The notes under the pieces are model-generated. The model searched no databases. It was not told the origin of the DNA and worked only from the letters and a program-made list of their open reading frames with translations. Below are positions 35,811 to 45,125 of a DNA stretch of 64,000 nt, one piece after another (position 1 is the first letter of the stretch; every line of letters begins with the position of its first letter). The DNA comes from Bradyrhizobium hipponense (GTDB taxonomy: Bacteria > Pseudomonadota > Alphaproteobacteria > Rhizobiales > Xanthobacteraceae). A program made the position numbers and the translations under genes. Where the stretch lies: positions 1 through 64,000 of the forward strand of contig NZ_VSTH01000124.1 in assembly GCF_008123965.1 (NCBI RefSeq), in the 5' to 3' direction.

Positions 35811-35955
35811 TCGCCCCGCTTGCGGGGAGGGGTGGAATGCGCGCGTAGCGTGAATTCCGAGTGTGGAGGACTCTCCGCGAGTCCGTCTCTCACTGTGATC
35901 GCGGATCCAGCCCCTCACCCCACCCTCTCCCCGTAAGAACGGGGAGAGGGAAGGA
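35811..35955. repeat. palindromic repeat, family B copy 1
   Basis: TCGCCCCGCTTGCGGGGAGG at the left and CTCTCCCCGTAAGAACGGGG plus AGAGGG at the right are each hairpins and can also pair with each other. Between them lies GACTCTCCGCGAGTCC-like sequence. The same arrangement recurs at 48314-48470. It separates convergent genes (M20 hydrolase and PiT transporter), where it may act as terminator. The motif is one of the commonest intergenic palindromes in Bradyrhizobium by memory. Confidence 0.78.
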
Positions 35956-35958
35956 AGC

Positions 35959-37587
35959 TCAGAAGATCCGCGAGAAGATCACGTAGAGCGTGGCCGACAA
36001 TGCGATGGCGCAGGGCAGCGTCAGTACCCAGGCCATCAGCAGGTTGCGGATCGTCGACCATTGCAGGCCGGAGCCGTTCGCCGCCATGGTACCGGCAACG
36101 CCGGACGACAGCACATGCGTCGTCGAGACCGGCAGGCCGAACACATCGGCGGCTCCGATCGTTGCGGCGGCGACGAGTTCGGCCGAGGCGCCTTGCGCAT
36201 AGGTGAGATGGGTCTTGCCGATCTTCTCGCCGACGGTGACCACGATGCGCTTCCAGCCGATCATGGTGCCGAGGCCGAGCGCGATCGCGACCGCAATCTT
36301 CACCCAGGTCGGGATGAACTTCGTGGCGGCATCGAGCGAGCCCTTGTAGGCGTTCAGGGTGGCGATCTCCTCCTTGTTGAGATCGTTTTCCCTGTCCTTC
36401 ATCAGGAAGCGGATCGCTTCCGAGGTCAGATACATGTCGTTGCGGGTGTTGCCGACGGCTTCCGCCGGCACCTTGGTCAGCGAGCCGTACCTGGCGACCT
36501 GATCGCCGACGTCCTTCACCAGCGCGGCGAGCGAGGGATAGGTGCCCTCGTTGATGTGGTGCAACGCGATGTACTGCGTCACCGCTGGACGGGGATCGCC
36601 GATGATGCTGTGGCCGGCGCCCTTCGCCGCGATCACCCTGGAGGCGGCATCGGAGGTCTTCTGGAACTGGACGACTTGCGATTCCGGCAGTGCGCGGTTG
36701 AGCGCATAGGCCGTCGGTACAGTGCCGATCAGGATCAGCATGATCAGGCCCATGCCCTTCTGGCCGTCGTTGGAGCCGTGCGCAAAGCTGACGCCGGTGC
36801 AGGTCGCGATCAGCAGGCCGCGGATCCAGAGCGGCGGCGCCTTGTTGCCTTCGGGCGCAGCATAGAGCGCCGGGTTGCGCACGATGAACTTGAGCGCCAG
36901 CAACAGCACGGCGGCGCAGATGAAGCCGACCAGCGGCGACAGCAACAGCGCATAGCCGATCTCGGTCGCCTTGCTCCAGTCCACGCCCGAGGTGCCGTCG
37001 CGGCCGCGCATGACCGCGTTGGCGATACCGACGCCAATGATCGAGCCGATCAGTGTGTGCGAGGAGGAAGCCGGCAGTCCGAAGAACCAGGTGCCGAGAT
37101 TCCACAGGATCGCGGCGATCAGCAGCGCGAACACCATCGCGAAGCCGGCGCTGGAGCCGACCTGGAGGATCAGCTCGACTGGCAGCAGCGAGACGATGCC
37201 GAAGGCGACCGCGCCGGAGGACATGAGCACGCCGAGGAAGTTGAAGAAGCCGGACCACATCACGGCGACTTCGGCCGGCAGCGAATGGGTGTAGATCACG
37301 GTCGCCACCGCATTGGCGGTGTCGTGAAAGCCGTTGACGAACTCGAAGCCGAGCGCGATCAGGAGTGCGACGAACAGCAGGATATAGGGCAGGTAGGTCG
37401 TCACGCGCGCGCCGGTCGCGTTGACGTCGACATAGATGCTGTAGGCGACGAACAGCAGGCCGGTGGCGAGGATGCCGAAGAACAGGATCATCGTCAGCGG
37501 GTTGAAGCCCTTGTCGAGATTTGGCCGCGAGGCCGGCTGGATCGGCGCGGGATCGGCTACCGCGCGGTCGAATGCAACATCGGTCAT
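35959..37587 (-). CDS. PiT-family inorganic phosphate transporter
   Basis: A 542-residue, about 10-helix inner-membrane protein of the PiT family, which imports phosphate (as metal-phosphate) using the proton gradient. Both inverted family signatures are present: GFHDTANAVATVIYTHSL (about residues 70-87) and SFAHGSNDGQKGMGLIMLIL (about 263-282); PASSSHTLIGSIIGVG and LPVSTTHVLSSGVAG are the paired helical hairpins. A central hydrophilic loop of about 140 residues (about 330-440) is longer than in the shortest members. The start MTDVAFDRAV is chosen over a frame extension of 22 codons. It follows udgX on the same strand with a 98-base gap. Confidence 0.92.
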   Translation of the reverse strand: MTDVAFDRAVADPAPIQPASRPNLDKGFNPLTMILFFGILATGLLFVAYSIYVDVNATGARVTTYLPYILLFVALLIALGFEFVNGFHDTANAVATVIYTHSLPAEVAVMWSGFFNFLGVLMSSGAVAFGIVSLLPVELILQVGSSAGFAMVFALLIAAILWNLGTWFFGLPASSSHTLIGSIIGVGIANAVMRGRDGTSGVDWSKATEIGYALLLSPLVGFICAAVLLLALKFIVRNPALYAAPEGNKAPPLWIRGLLIATCTGVSFAHGSNDGQKGMGLIMLILIGTVPTAYALNRALPESQVVQFQKTSDAASRVIAAKGAGHSIIGDPRPAVTQYIALHHINEGTYPSLAALVKDVGDQVARYGSLTKVPAEAVGNTRNDMYLTSEAIRFLMKDRENDLNKEEIATLNAYKGSLDAATKFIPTWVKIAVAIALGLGTMIGWKRIVVTVGEKIGKTHLTYAQGASAELVAAATIGAADVFGLPVSTTHVLSSGVAGTMAANGSGLQWSTIRNLLMAWVLTLPCAIALSATLYVIFSRIF

Positions 37588-37685
37588 CTCTGGACGCCCC
37601 TTAACTTTCAAGTAAGGGTATTGTCCGCGATGGATTTGAAGGCTGGATGACAACCGAGGCGTGAAAGCCGCTTTCTTGCCAGTAT

Positions 37686-39095
37686 TTAGGCAGCCCGCGC
37701 GGCTTTCTTCTGCAAATCGGCAGCGATCTTCAAATCTTCGACAAAGCGCCGATATTCCAACGCCTTGGCTTCCGGATCTGGTAGCCGCAGCAGGTAGGAC
37801 GGATGCACCGTCACCAGCGCCTTGTGGCCGTCGGGAAGGTCGATCAGCCGGCCCCGGTTCTTGCCGATCGGGGTGATCTTGCCGAACACGCTTTGTGCAG
37901 CGGTCGCGCCCATCGCCACGATAACATCGGGCTGGATTGCCGAAACTTCCCGCTCATACCATTGTCGGCACGCCCTGATTTCCGGCGTGTTCGGCTTCTG
38001 GTGCAGACGGATTTTTCCGCGCGGCACGAATTTGAAGTGTTTGACCGCGTTGGTGACATAGATCTTCTTGCGATCGACGCCGGCTTCCTCCAGCGCGCGG
38101 TCGAGCATCTGGCCGGCCGGACCGACGAAGGGATGGCCGGCGAGGTCTTCCTTGTCGCCGGGCTGTTCGCCGACCAGCATGATGTTGGCGGACTTCGGGC
38201 CTTCGCCGAACACGGTCTGGGTCGCGTCCTTGTAGAGATGGCAGGCGCGGCAGTGCGCGGCTTCCTCGCGGAGCGCTTCGAGATCGTCGGTGGTAGGTTT
38301 GCGTCCCAAATTGACTTCCGGGCGTGGGGAGATCCGTCCGCCGGTCCAGCGTTCGGCATCAGCGAGCAGAGGTCCAAGTATCGATCCAAGTATCGATGCG
38401 TCCTGAAGGTTCCTCCGGCGCTTCACCGGCGCGTCAGTCGTCGTCAGCCGGTCGGGCTGGAAATGGCGCCGCCAGGTTTCCTCCAGACGGCCAGGGGTAG
38501 GCCATTCCGTCCGGCTGATCCCTGGCGTGAAGGAGATCGCGTGACCGTTCCAATGGGCACAAACGTCAGGCGTGAGGATCGACCATGGCATATCGGCAAA
38601 ACGACGCGCGAAGAACGGCGCGGCGAATGCGACGATGTGATGCTCCGGCTCGAACCAGGCGGCGTAATGCGCCTTTTGCTCGCGCCCGATCTCGCGGAAG
38701 CGGACGAGGTCGCGCATCCGCTGAGCATCGCGCTGCACCGCGCCTGCCATAGCAGTTGCCTGCGCCACGTCAGGATCGGTCATTATGCCCAGCAGGTCGT
38801 GATCGGCTTTCAACCGCCAGAGCAGGCGATACAGCAGCGCAAAGCGCTCATCGTCGCGATGCAGGATCGCGATGCGTGCAAGCTCGATGAAATTGGCCGG
38901 CACAGTGAACGTGCCCTCGGTCTCGATCGGCGGAAGGCTCGGCGCTTCGGACAGGCCGGGTGGCGCCTGGTCTTTTATTTGGCCTTGCACGCGCCACGTC
39001 ACGTCCGTCGGCGCGACATGATGCAGCGCGAACGCGCGTGCGGCTTTACGCCAGCCGTCGAAATCGGTCTCGCAGTCCAGGGTAATGAGGTACAT
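37686..39095 (-). CDS. UdgX-family uracil-DNA binding protein with DUF4130 domain
   Basis: A two-domain, 469-residue DNA-repair protein. The N-terminal half (about 1-250) matches the DUF4130 family (TIGR03915), with WRKAARAFALHHVAPTDVTW and LWRLKADHDLLGI. The C-terminal half (about 270-465) is a uracil-DNA glycosylase superfamily domain of the UdgX type: CRACHLYKDATQTVFGEG (iron-sulphur cysteines), VGEQPGDKEDLAGHPFVGPA, TNAVKHFKFVPRGKIRLHQK (the loop holding the His that forms a covalent bond with uracil sites) and HPSYLLRLPD. UdgX binds abasic or uracil DNA covalently. The gene is divergent from imuA and shares a LexA box, so it is likely SOS-regulated. The loop differs slightly from the textbook KRRIH. 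Confidence 0.88.
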   Translation of the reverse strand: MYLITLDCETDFDGWRKAARAFALHHVAPTDVTWRVQGQIKDQAPPGLSEAPSLPPIETEGTFTVPANFIELARIAILHRDDERFALLYRLLWRLKADHDLLGIMTDPDVAQATAMAGAVQRDAQRMRDLVRFREIGREQKAHYAAWFEPEHHIVAFAAPFFARRFADMPWSILTPDVCAHWNGHAISFTPGISRTEWPTPGRLEETWRRHFQPDRLTTTDAPVKRRRNLQDASILGSILGPLLADAERWTGGRISPRPEVNLGRKPTTDDLEALREEAAHCRACHLYKDATQTVFGEGPKSANIMLVGEQPGDKEDLAGHPFVGPAGQMLDRALEEAGVDRKKIYVTNAVKHFKFVPRGKIRLHQKPNTPEIRACRQWYEREVSAIQPDVIVAMGATAAQSVFGKITPIGKNRGRLIDLPDGHKALVTVHPSYLLRLPDPEAKALEYRRFVEDLKIAADLQKKAARAA

Positions 39096-39180
39096 GGCAT
39101 TCGAATCCCTTTGATTCTGCTCATGAATCCGACAGAGTGCCAATTCGATTGACTCTCATGCGTCCGTTAGCTTTATATTA

Positions 39181-39195
39181 GAACATATCATGAAC
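39181..39195. promoter_or_regulatory. LexA (SOS) box between udgX and imuA
   Basis: GAAC-ATATCAT-GAAC: an exact match to the alphaproteobacterial LexA operator GAAC-N7-GAAC (GTTC-N7-GTTC on the other strand). It lies 66 bases before imuA and 86 bases before udgX, in the divergent promoter region, so one LexA dimer could repress both transcripts. In alphaproteobacteria imuA-imuB-dnaE2 are well-established LexA targets. Confidence 0.88.
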
Positions 39196-39260
39196 AAATG
39201 AGCCAGCTGTTGGTTCTCTTTTCGAGAGCCACGGCAATCACCTCTGAAGGAGCGGCGAGC

Positions 39261-40046
39261 ATGAGCGGCGCACGTAGGAGCGCGCTTGCGACCTTGCGCG
39301 GCCAGATCGAGCGCATCGAGATTTCGGATACCGTGCACCATCGCGATCGCGTGGCACTGGGCCACCCGGAAGCCGATGGGGCACTGCAGGGCGGGCTCGC
39401 GCGCGCGGCGATCCACGAGGTGTTTTGTGAGGGCCGCCAGGGCACGGCCGCGACGGGCTTTGTCAGCGGGCTTGCGGGTCGTGTGACGGAGCGCAAGCCG
39501 TTGCTGTGGATACGTCAGGAATTTTCGGACATGGAAACAGGTGCGCTGTCGATGCACGGGCTCGCCGAGCTCGGCCTCGATCCGCGCCGCGTGGTGATGG
39601 TGCGTGCCGCCGATGTCGAGAGCGCGCTGCGCACCTCGGCCGATGCGCTCGCCTGCGATGCGCTTGGCGCTGTCGTGCTCGAGCTCTGGGGCGAGACCAG
39701 ACAGTTCGACCTCGTGGCAAGCCGCAAGCTGACGTTGGCCGCGCAGTCGTCAGGCGTGACCGGCCTGCTGCTGCGGATGGCTGCGCATCCTTTGCCCTCG
39801 ACCGCGGAGACCAGATGGATGCTGCGCGCGGCAGATTCGCCGCCGGGGGCGATGTGGGGTGCCTGGGGCGCGCCGCGCTTTGATGCCGAGCTCTTGCGCA
39901 ATCGTCATGGCCCGTGTGGCCGGTGGATCATGGAATGGAAGTGTGATGAGTGCCAGTTCTCTGAATCGTCGGCGTATCCTCAGCCTGTGGCTGCCGCGCC
40001 TGCCCATCGACCGGATCAAGCGGTTCTTCAACGGCGGGCTGGGTAG
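39261..40046 (+). CDS. imuA: ImuA, SOS mutasome RecA-like protein
   Basis: ImuA is a RecA-related accessory protein that forms, with ImuB and DnaE2, the damage-induced mutagenic translesion machinery. The 261-residue protein contains ATLRGQIERIE near the N-terminus, GLARAAIHEVF, TGFVSGLAGRV, KPLLWIRQEFSDMETGALSM, and VVMVRAADVESALRTSADAL, matching the alphaproteobacterial ImuA family. The ATP-binding loop typical of RecA is degenerate, as usual in ImuA. The start at MSGARRSAL has AAGGAG about 10 bases upstream; the frame stays open upstream but crosses the promoter. Its 3' end overlaps imuB by about 100 bases. Confidence 0.88.
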   Translation: MSGARRSALATLRGQIERIEISDTVHHRDRVALGHPEADGALQGGLARAAIHEVFCEGRQGTAATGFVSGLAGRVTERKPLLWIRQEFSDMETGALSMHGLAELGLDPRRVVMVRAADVESALRTSADALACDALGAVVLELWGETRQFDLVASRKLTLAAQSSGVTGLLLRMAAHPLPSTAETRWMLRAADSPPGAMWGAWGAPRFDAELLRNRHGPCGRWIMEWKCDECQFSESSAYPQPVAAAPAHRPDQAVLQRRAG

Positions 40047-41535
40047 AAATAATGAACCCGGCATCGTCGTCGCCAAGGACAACAACGCGCTGGTGATCCA
40101 TGCGCTCGACGAGGCCGCCGAGCGCCTCGGCCTGCACATCGGCCTGCCCTTGGCCAATGCACGGGCGATGTGTCCGGACCTGAAAGTGTTCGACGCCGAT
40201 GTCGCGGCCGATGCAAAGACGCTCAGCGACATCGCCGACTGGTGCGACCGCTTCACACCGCTGGTGGCGCTCGATCCGCCGCATGGGCTGTTCCTGGACA
40301 TCACCGGCTGTGCGCATCTGTTCGGCGGCGAAGCCGCGCTGTTGCAGACGCTGGTCCGTGCGCTTGCCCGCCAGGGTTTTGCGGTCAGCGCGGCGATCGC
40401 CGGCACCTCGGTCTGCGCGCGCACGCTGACGCGGCAGGCACCTGGCACCATCGTCGCCGATGGCGGGGAGGCGGAGGCGATCAGCGCCTTGCCGGTGTCC
40501 GCACTCGGCGCCGGCGAGGCCATCACCACCGGCCTGCGCCGTGCCGGGCTGAAAACCATCGGCGATGTCGCCTCCCGCAGCTCCCATGAGATCACGGCAC
40601 GGTTCGGCGCGCGATTCTCCACCCTGCTCGCGCATGCGCTGGGGCAGGGCGATGCACCGATCAGCCCGCGAAAACCGCTGCCCGACTACATAGTGGAAAA
40701 ACGCTTTGCCGAGCCGATCGCGACCGACACCATGATCGCGATGACGTTGTCGCGGCTCGCCGACACGCTGATCGCCTCCATGGAGAAGCAGGGCAAGGGC
40801 GCGCGGCGGCTGGAGGCCGCGTTCTTCCGCACCGACGGCGTGGTGCGTGCGATCATGGTCGAGACCGGGCGCCCGGTGACGCAAAGCGCGGTCATCGACC
40901 GTCTCTTCCGCGAGCGTCTCGATGCGCTCGCCGATCCCCTCGACCCCGGTTTCGGCTTCGACATGGTGCGGCTGTCGGCCAGCCGCACCGAGATCGTGGT
41001 GCAGGAGCAGCGCGATCTCGACGCCCATGTCCACGACAATGACGAGCTTGCCGCACTGATCGACCGCATCGCCGCGCGCATCGGCGGAAAGCGCGTCGTC
41101 GTGCACCTGCCGCAGGACACCCATATCCCGGAGCATGCGGTGCTGGCCGCGCCTGCGCAGCACCATCTCGCCGCCGCCATGCAGGCCGAATGGCCGGCGC
41201 GCGTCGCGAGCGAACCGCCGCTGCGGCCCTTGCGGCTGTTCGACAGGCCGGAGCCGATCAAGGTGCCGTTCGCAACCGTCCCGGACGGCGCCCCGCATCA
41301 ATTCACCTGGCGGCGCGCGCTGCATGCGGTGGTGCGGGTGGAGGGGCCCGAGCGCATCGCCATGGAATGGTGGCGGCAGGACGGCAAGCAGCTGACGCGG
41401 GATTATTTTCGCATCGAAGATGCCGAAGGTCTGCGCTTCTGGATCTTTCGCGACGGTCTTTACGACAGCGAGCTCATCGATGACGAGGGCAAGCCCGTTC
41501 CCGCCAACTGGTATGTTCACGGCCTCTTCGCATGA
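39946..41535 (+). CDS. imuB: ImuB, inactive Y-family DNA polymerase
   Basis: ImuB is a Y-family polymerase homologue lacking catalytic activity; it serves as the hub linking DnaE2, ImuA and the beta clamp. The 529-residue protein begins MSASSLNRRRILSLWLPRLP and shows the Y-family scaffold: LHIGLPLANARAMCPDLKVF, LDPPHGLFLDITGCAHLFGG, VSAAIAGTSVCARTL and VSALGAGEAITTGLRRAGLK. The family's catalytic acidic residues are replaced (ITGCAHLFGG lacks the DEA/SVDE motif), as expected. The start is chosen as the first in-frame ATG giving the family N-terminus. It ends in a four-base overlap with dnaE2. Confidence 0.9.
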   Translation: MSASSLNRRRILSLWLPRLPIDRIKRFFNGGLGRNNEPGIVVAKDNNALVIHALDEAAERLGLHIGLPLANARAMCPDLKVFDADVAADAKTLSDIADWCDRFTPLVALDPPHGLFLDITGCAHLFGGEAALLQTLVRALARQGFAVSAAIAGTSVCARTLTRQAPGTIVADGGEAEAISALPVSALGAGEAITTGLRRAGLKTIGDVASRSSHEITARFGARFSTLLAHALGQGDAPISPRKPLPDYIVEKRFAEPIATDTMIAMTLSRLADTLIASMEKQGKGARRLEAAFFRTDGVVRAIMVETGRPVTQSAVIDRLFRERLDALADPLDPGFGFDMVRLSASRTEIVVQEQRDLDAHVHDNDELAALIDRIAARIGGKRVVVHLPQDTHIPEHAVLAAPAQHHLAAAMQAEWPARVASEPPLRPLRLFDRPEPIKVPFATVPDGAPHQFTWRRALHAVVRVEGPERIAMEWWRQDGKQLTRDYFRIEDAEGLRFWIFRDGLYDSELIDDEGKPVPANWYVHGLFA

Positions 41536-44500
41536 CGACATCAGCCTATGCCGAGATCGGCATCACCACCAATTTCTCCTTCCTGCGCGGCGGCTCGGAT
41601 CCGCGCGCCTATGTGCACCAGGCCAGCATCCTCGGCGTTCCCGCGATCGGCATCGCCGATCACAACACGCTTGCCGGCGTCGTGCGTGCCTACAAGGAAC
41701 TCGACAATGCCGAGGTGCTGAACAAGCCGAAGCTGCTGATCGGCGCGCGCATCGTCTTCATCGACGGCACGCCCGACATTCTGGTCTATCCGCGCGACCG
41801 CGCGGCTTACGGCCGGCTGTGCCAGCTTCTCACCCGGGGCAAGCGCGGCGACGACATCACACGAATCGAGAAGGGGGAGTGCCATCTCACTTTTGCGGAC
41901 CTGCTGGCGTTTTCGGAAGGTCAGCTTTTGGTCCTGACGCTGCCGCATCGGTTCGAGCCGGCGCAAGCACTGGATATTCTCGCAAAACTCAAGGCAAGTC
42001 GCGCCGAGGGCGTGTGGTTGGCGGCGAGCCTGCTCTATCGCGGCGACGACCGGCGCCGCCTGGTGCGGCTCGGCGATCTCGCAGCGTCAGCAAAAGTGCC
42101 GCTGCTCGCGACCAACGAAGTGCTCTATCACCACCCCGCGCGCCGTCCCTTGCAAGACGTGCTGACCTGCATCCGGGAAAAGACCACGATCGATGCGATC
42201 GGCAGGAAACTCGAGGCCAATGCCGAGCGGTTTTTGAAGACTCCCGGAGAAATGTCGCGGCTATTCCGCGATTTTCCAGGTGCGATCGCGGAGACCATGC
42301 GCTTTGCGGACAGGATCGACTTCTCGCTCGACCAGCTCAAATACCAGTACCCGGACGAGCCGGTGCCGCCGGGCAAGACCGCGCAAGAGCACCTGGAGGA
42401 CCTGACCCGGGCGGGCGTTCAGAAGTATTTCGGCGACAATATCGACGACAAGCTTCGCGCCACCCTGAAAAAAGAGCTCGCGCTGATCGCCGAGCTGAAA
42501 TACGCGCACTACTTCCTCACCGTGCACGACATCGTCCACTACGCCCGCAGCCAGAACATTCTGTGCCAGGGGCGGGGATCGGCGGCGAACTCAGCCGTCT
42601 GCTACGTGCTCGGCATCACCTCGGTCGATCCGACCAAGGTCGACCTGCTGTTCGAGCGCTTCATCTCCAAGGAGCGGCTGGAGCCGCCGGACATCGACGT
42701 CGATTTCGAGCATTCGCGCCGCGAGGAGGTGATGCAATATGTCTATCGCCGCTACGGCCGCCACCGCGCCGCAATCATCGCCACCGTCATCCATTATCGC
42801 CCGCGCAGCGCCATCCGCGACGTCGGCAAGGCGCTGGGCCTGACCGAGGACGTCACCGCCGCGCTGGCCGACACCGTATGGGGAAGCTGGGGCAAGGGCC
42901 TCAACGACATGCAGGTCAAGCAGGCCGGGCTCGATCCCATAAATCCGATGATCAACCTCGCCGTCGAGCTTGCGACCGAGCTGATCGAATTCCCGCGGCA
43001 TCTTTCCCAGCATGTCGGCGGCTATGTGCTCACGCAGGACCGGCTCGATACCTATGTACCGATCGGTAACGCCGCGATGGACGACCGTACCTTCATCGAA
43101 TGGGACAAGGACGATGTCGATGCACTCAACATGATGAAGGTCGACGTGCTGGCGCTGGGCATGCTGACCTGCATCCGCAAGTGCTTTGATCTGATCGATC
43201 AGCACAAGGGGAAACGCTGGGTGCTGGCAAGCGTCCCGCAGGATGACCCCAAAGTCTACGACATGCTGTGCCTGGGGGAATCGCTCGGTGTGTTCCAGGT
43301 CGAAAGCCGCGCGCAGATGAATATGCTGCCGCGGTTGAGGCCGCGGACCTTCTACGATCTCGTCATCGAGGTGGCGATCGTGCGCCCGGGTCCTATCCAG
43401 GGCGACATGGTGCATCCTTATTTGCGGCGGCGAAACGGCTTGGAAAAAGTGAGTTATCCATCGCCGTCACCGGAGCATGGCGACAAGGACGAGCTTTACA
43501 AGGTGCTGCACAAAACGCTCGGGGTGCCCCTGTTCCAGGAGCAGGCGATGCGGATCGCCATCGAGGCTGCAAAATTCACCTCCGAGGAAGCCAATGGGCT
43601 GCGCCGCTCGATGGCGACGTTCCGCAATCTCGGCACCATCGGTACATACGAGGACAAGCTGATCGGCAACATGGTCGCGCGCGGCTACGATCCCGAATTC
43701 GCCAAAGGCTGTTTCGAACAGATCAAGGGCTTTGGCTCCTACGGCTTTCCGGAAAGCCACGCCGCAAGCTTCGCGCAGCTCGTCTACATCTCGTCCTGGC
43801 TGAAGCACTATCATCCCGACGCGTTCTGCTGCGGCCTGCTGAACTCGCAGCCGATGGGCTTTTATGCCCCGGCGCAGATCGTCAGCGACGCCCGCAAGAA
43901 CGGCGTCGAGGTGCGCGACATCGACGTGTCCTACAGCTTTGCGCAGAACACGCTGGAAGAGGGAAGCGGCAAATACTGCGCCGTGCGCCTGGGTTTCCGT
44001 CAGATCGATGGCTTCCATTGGCTGGATCGGGATGAGGAAAGGCTAAAACGTTCCCAGCTGTCATTCCGGGGCGCGCGAAGCGCGAACCCGGAATCCATCT
44101 GGCAGCATACGCCTGGCGAAATGGATTCCGGGCTCGACGCTGACGCGCCCCGGAATGACAATATAGAGAAGGAACAGGACTGGGCCGACCGCATCGTCGC
44201 CGCCCGCAATCGCCGGCCCTTCACCTCGCTGGAAGACTTTGCCCGCGACACCGGCCTGCCCAAGCGCGCGCTGATCCTGCTGGCGGATGCCGATGCCTTC
44301 CGCTCGCTCGGGCTCGACCGCCGCGAGGCGCTGTGGCAGGTGCGGCGGCTGCCCGACGACGTGCCGCTGCCGCTGTTCGAAGCGGCCACCGCGCGCGAGC
44401 AGCCGGACGAGCACGCAAAACCGTTGCCGGTGATGCCGCGCGCCGAACAGGTAGTCGCGGACTACCAGACTATCCGCCTTTCGCTCAAAGGCCACCCGAT

Positions 44501-44990
44501 GGAATTTTTGCGCGAGATGTTTTCGCGCGAGCGCGTCGTGGCCTGCAAGGACATCAGTCATGAGAACGAGCGGAAGCCCGTCCGCTGCGCCGGCGTGGTG
44601 CTGGTGCGGCAGCGGCCGGGCAGCGCCAGCGGCGTCGTGTTCATGACGCTGGAGGACGAAACCGGCATCGCCAATGTCGTGGTGTGGCCCAAGATCATGG
44701 AGCAGTACAGGAAGGAGGTGATGGGCGCGCGTCTCATCCTGGTCGAGGGCTACATCCAGAGCAGCCCCGAAAAGGTGACGCATCTCATTGCCCAGCGCAT
44801 GATCGACCGCTCGCAGGATCTGATCGGCCTCGCCAATGACGCGCTGAGCCGCAGGCATCCGGTTCCCGCCGGTGCCGACCTGATTGAGCCGCTCAACGAC
44901 GACCGCCGCGACCACGTGGATGCTCCCGCCCAGAAAATCCGCCACCCCCGCAACGTCCGCATCCTGCCGCCGTCACGGGATTTTCATTGA
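41532..44990 (+). CDS. dnaE2: error-prone DNA polymerase III alpha subunit DnaE2
   Basis: DnaE2 is the catalytic polymerase of the SOS mutasome that copies damaged DNA. The 1152-residue C-family polymerase has an N-terminal PHP domain (YAEIGITTNFSFLRGGSDPR, GIADHNTLAG), the palm and fingers with the catalytic aspartates in EPPDIDVDFEHSRREEVMQY, and RGSAANSAVCYVLGITSVDP, GPIQGDMVHPYL, GFGSYGFPESHAASFAQLVY. A HhH region (NRRPFTSLEDFARDTGLPKR) and an OB-fold follow. Unusually, residues about 843-876 are encoded by a palindromic repeat (44060-44159) inserted in frame between the thumb-side linker (FRQIDGFHWLDRDEERLK) and the HhH domain. That likely makes a flexible loop of about 34 extra residues without destroying the enzyme. 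Upstream ATGA overlap with imuB. Confidence 0.95.
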   Translation: MTTSAYAEIGITTNFSFLRGGSDPRAYVHQASILGVPAIGIADHNTLAGVVRAYKELDNAEVLNKPKLLIGARIVFIDGTPDILVYPRDRAAYGRLCQLLTRGKRGDDITRIEKGECHLTFADLLAFSEGQLLVLTLPHRFEPAQALDILAKLKASRAEGVWLAASLLYRGDDRRRLVRLGDLAASAKVPLLATNEVLYHHPARRPLQDVLTCIREKTTIDAIGRKLEANAERFLKTPGEMSRLFRDFPGAIAETMRFADRIDFSLDQLKYQYPDEPVPPGKTAQEHLEDLTRAGVQKYFGDNIDDKLRATLKKELALIAELKYAHYFLTVHDIVHYARSQNILCQGRGSAANSAVCYVLGITSVDPTKVDLLFERFISKERLEPPDIDVDFEHSRREEVMQYVYRRYGRHRAAIIATVIHYRPRSAIRDVGKALGLTEDVTAALADTVWGSWGKGLNDMQVKQAGLDPINPMINLAVELATELIEFPRHLSQHVGGYVLTQDRLDTYVPIGNAAMDDRTFIEWDKDDVDALNMMKVDVLALGMLTCIRKCFDLIDQHKGKRWVLASVPQDDPKVYDMLCLGESLGVFQVESRAQMNMLPRLRPRTFYDLVIEVAIVRPGPIQGDMVHPYLRRRNGLEKVSYPSPSPEHGDKDELYKVLHKTLGVPLFQEQAMRIAIEAAKFTSEEANGLRRSMATFRNLGTIGTYEDKLIGNMVARGYDPEFAKGCFEQIKGFGSYGFPESHAASFAQLVYISSWLKHYHPDAFCCGLLNSQPMGFYAPAQIVSDARKNGVEVRDIDVSYSFAQNTLEEGSGKYCAVRLGFRQIDGFHWLDRDEERLKRSQLSFRGARSANPESIWQHTPGEMDSGLDADAPRNDNIEKEQDWADRIVAARNRRPFTSLEDFARDTGLPKRALILLADADAFRSLGLDRREALWQVRRLPDDVPLPLFEAATAREQPDEHAKPLPVMPRAEQVVADYQTIRLSLKGHPMEFLREMFSRERVVACKDISHENERKPVRCAGVVLVRQRPGSASGVVFMTLEDETGIANVVVWPKIMEQYRKEVMGARLILVEGYIQSSPEKVTHLIAQRMIDRSQDLIGLANDALSRRHPVPAGADLIEPLNDDRRDHVDAPAQKIRHPRNVRILPPSRDFH
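44060..44159. repeat. palindromic repeat inserted in frame inside dnaE2
   Basis: GTCATTCCGGGGCGCG (44060-44075) and CGCGCCCCGGAATGAC (44144-44159) are perfect 16-base inverted complements; inside, CCCGGAATCCAT (44087-44098) and ATGGATTCCGGG (44121-44132) are a second perfect pair. The roughly 100-base element looks like a dispersed Rhizobiales intergenic palindrome. It is read through as about 34 codons with no stop, giving SFRGARSANPESIWQHTPGE then MDSGLDADAPRND in DnaE2. Confidence 0.88.
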
Positions 44991-45018
44991 AGGCCGTTGC
45001 GCAGAACGTCACCACATT

Positions 45019-45105
45019 CGTCATTGCGAGCGCAGCGAAGCAATCCAGAATGTATCCGCCGCGGCAGTCTGGATTGCTTCGTCGCAAGAGCTCCTCGCAA
45101 TGACG
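45019..45105. repeat. palindromic repeat, family A copy 2
   Basis: CGTCATTGCGAGCGCAGCGA plus AGCAATCCAGA (45019-45049) is the near-perfect inverse of TCTGGATTGCTTCGTCGC plus GAGCTCCTCGCAATGACG (45068-45105). It is the same family as 25889-26008 but without the extra inner hairpin. It lies just after the dnaE2 stop and before the convergent membrane-protein gene, where it probably terminates one or both. Confidence 0.82.
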
Positions 45106-45125
45106 ACGTGGAGAGAGGCCCGCCC

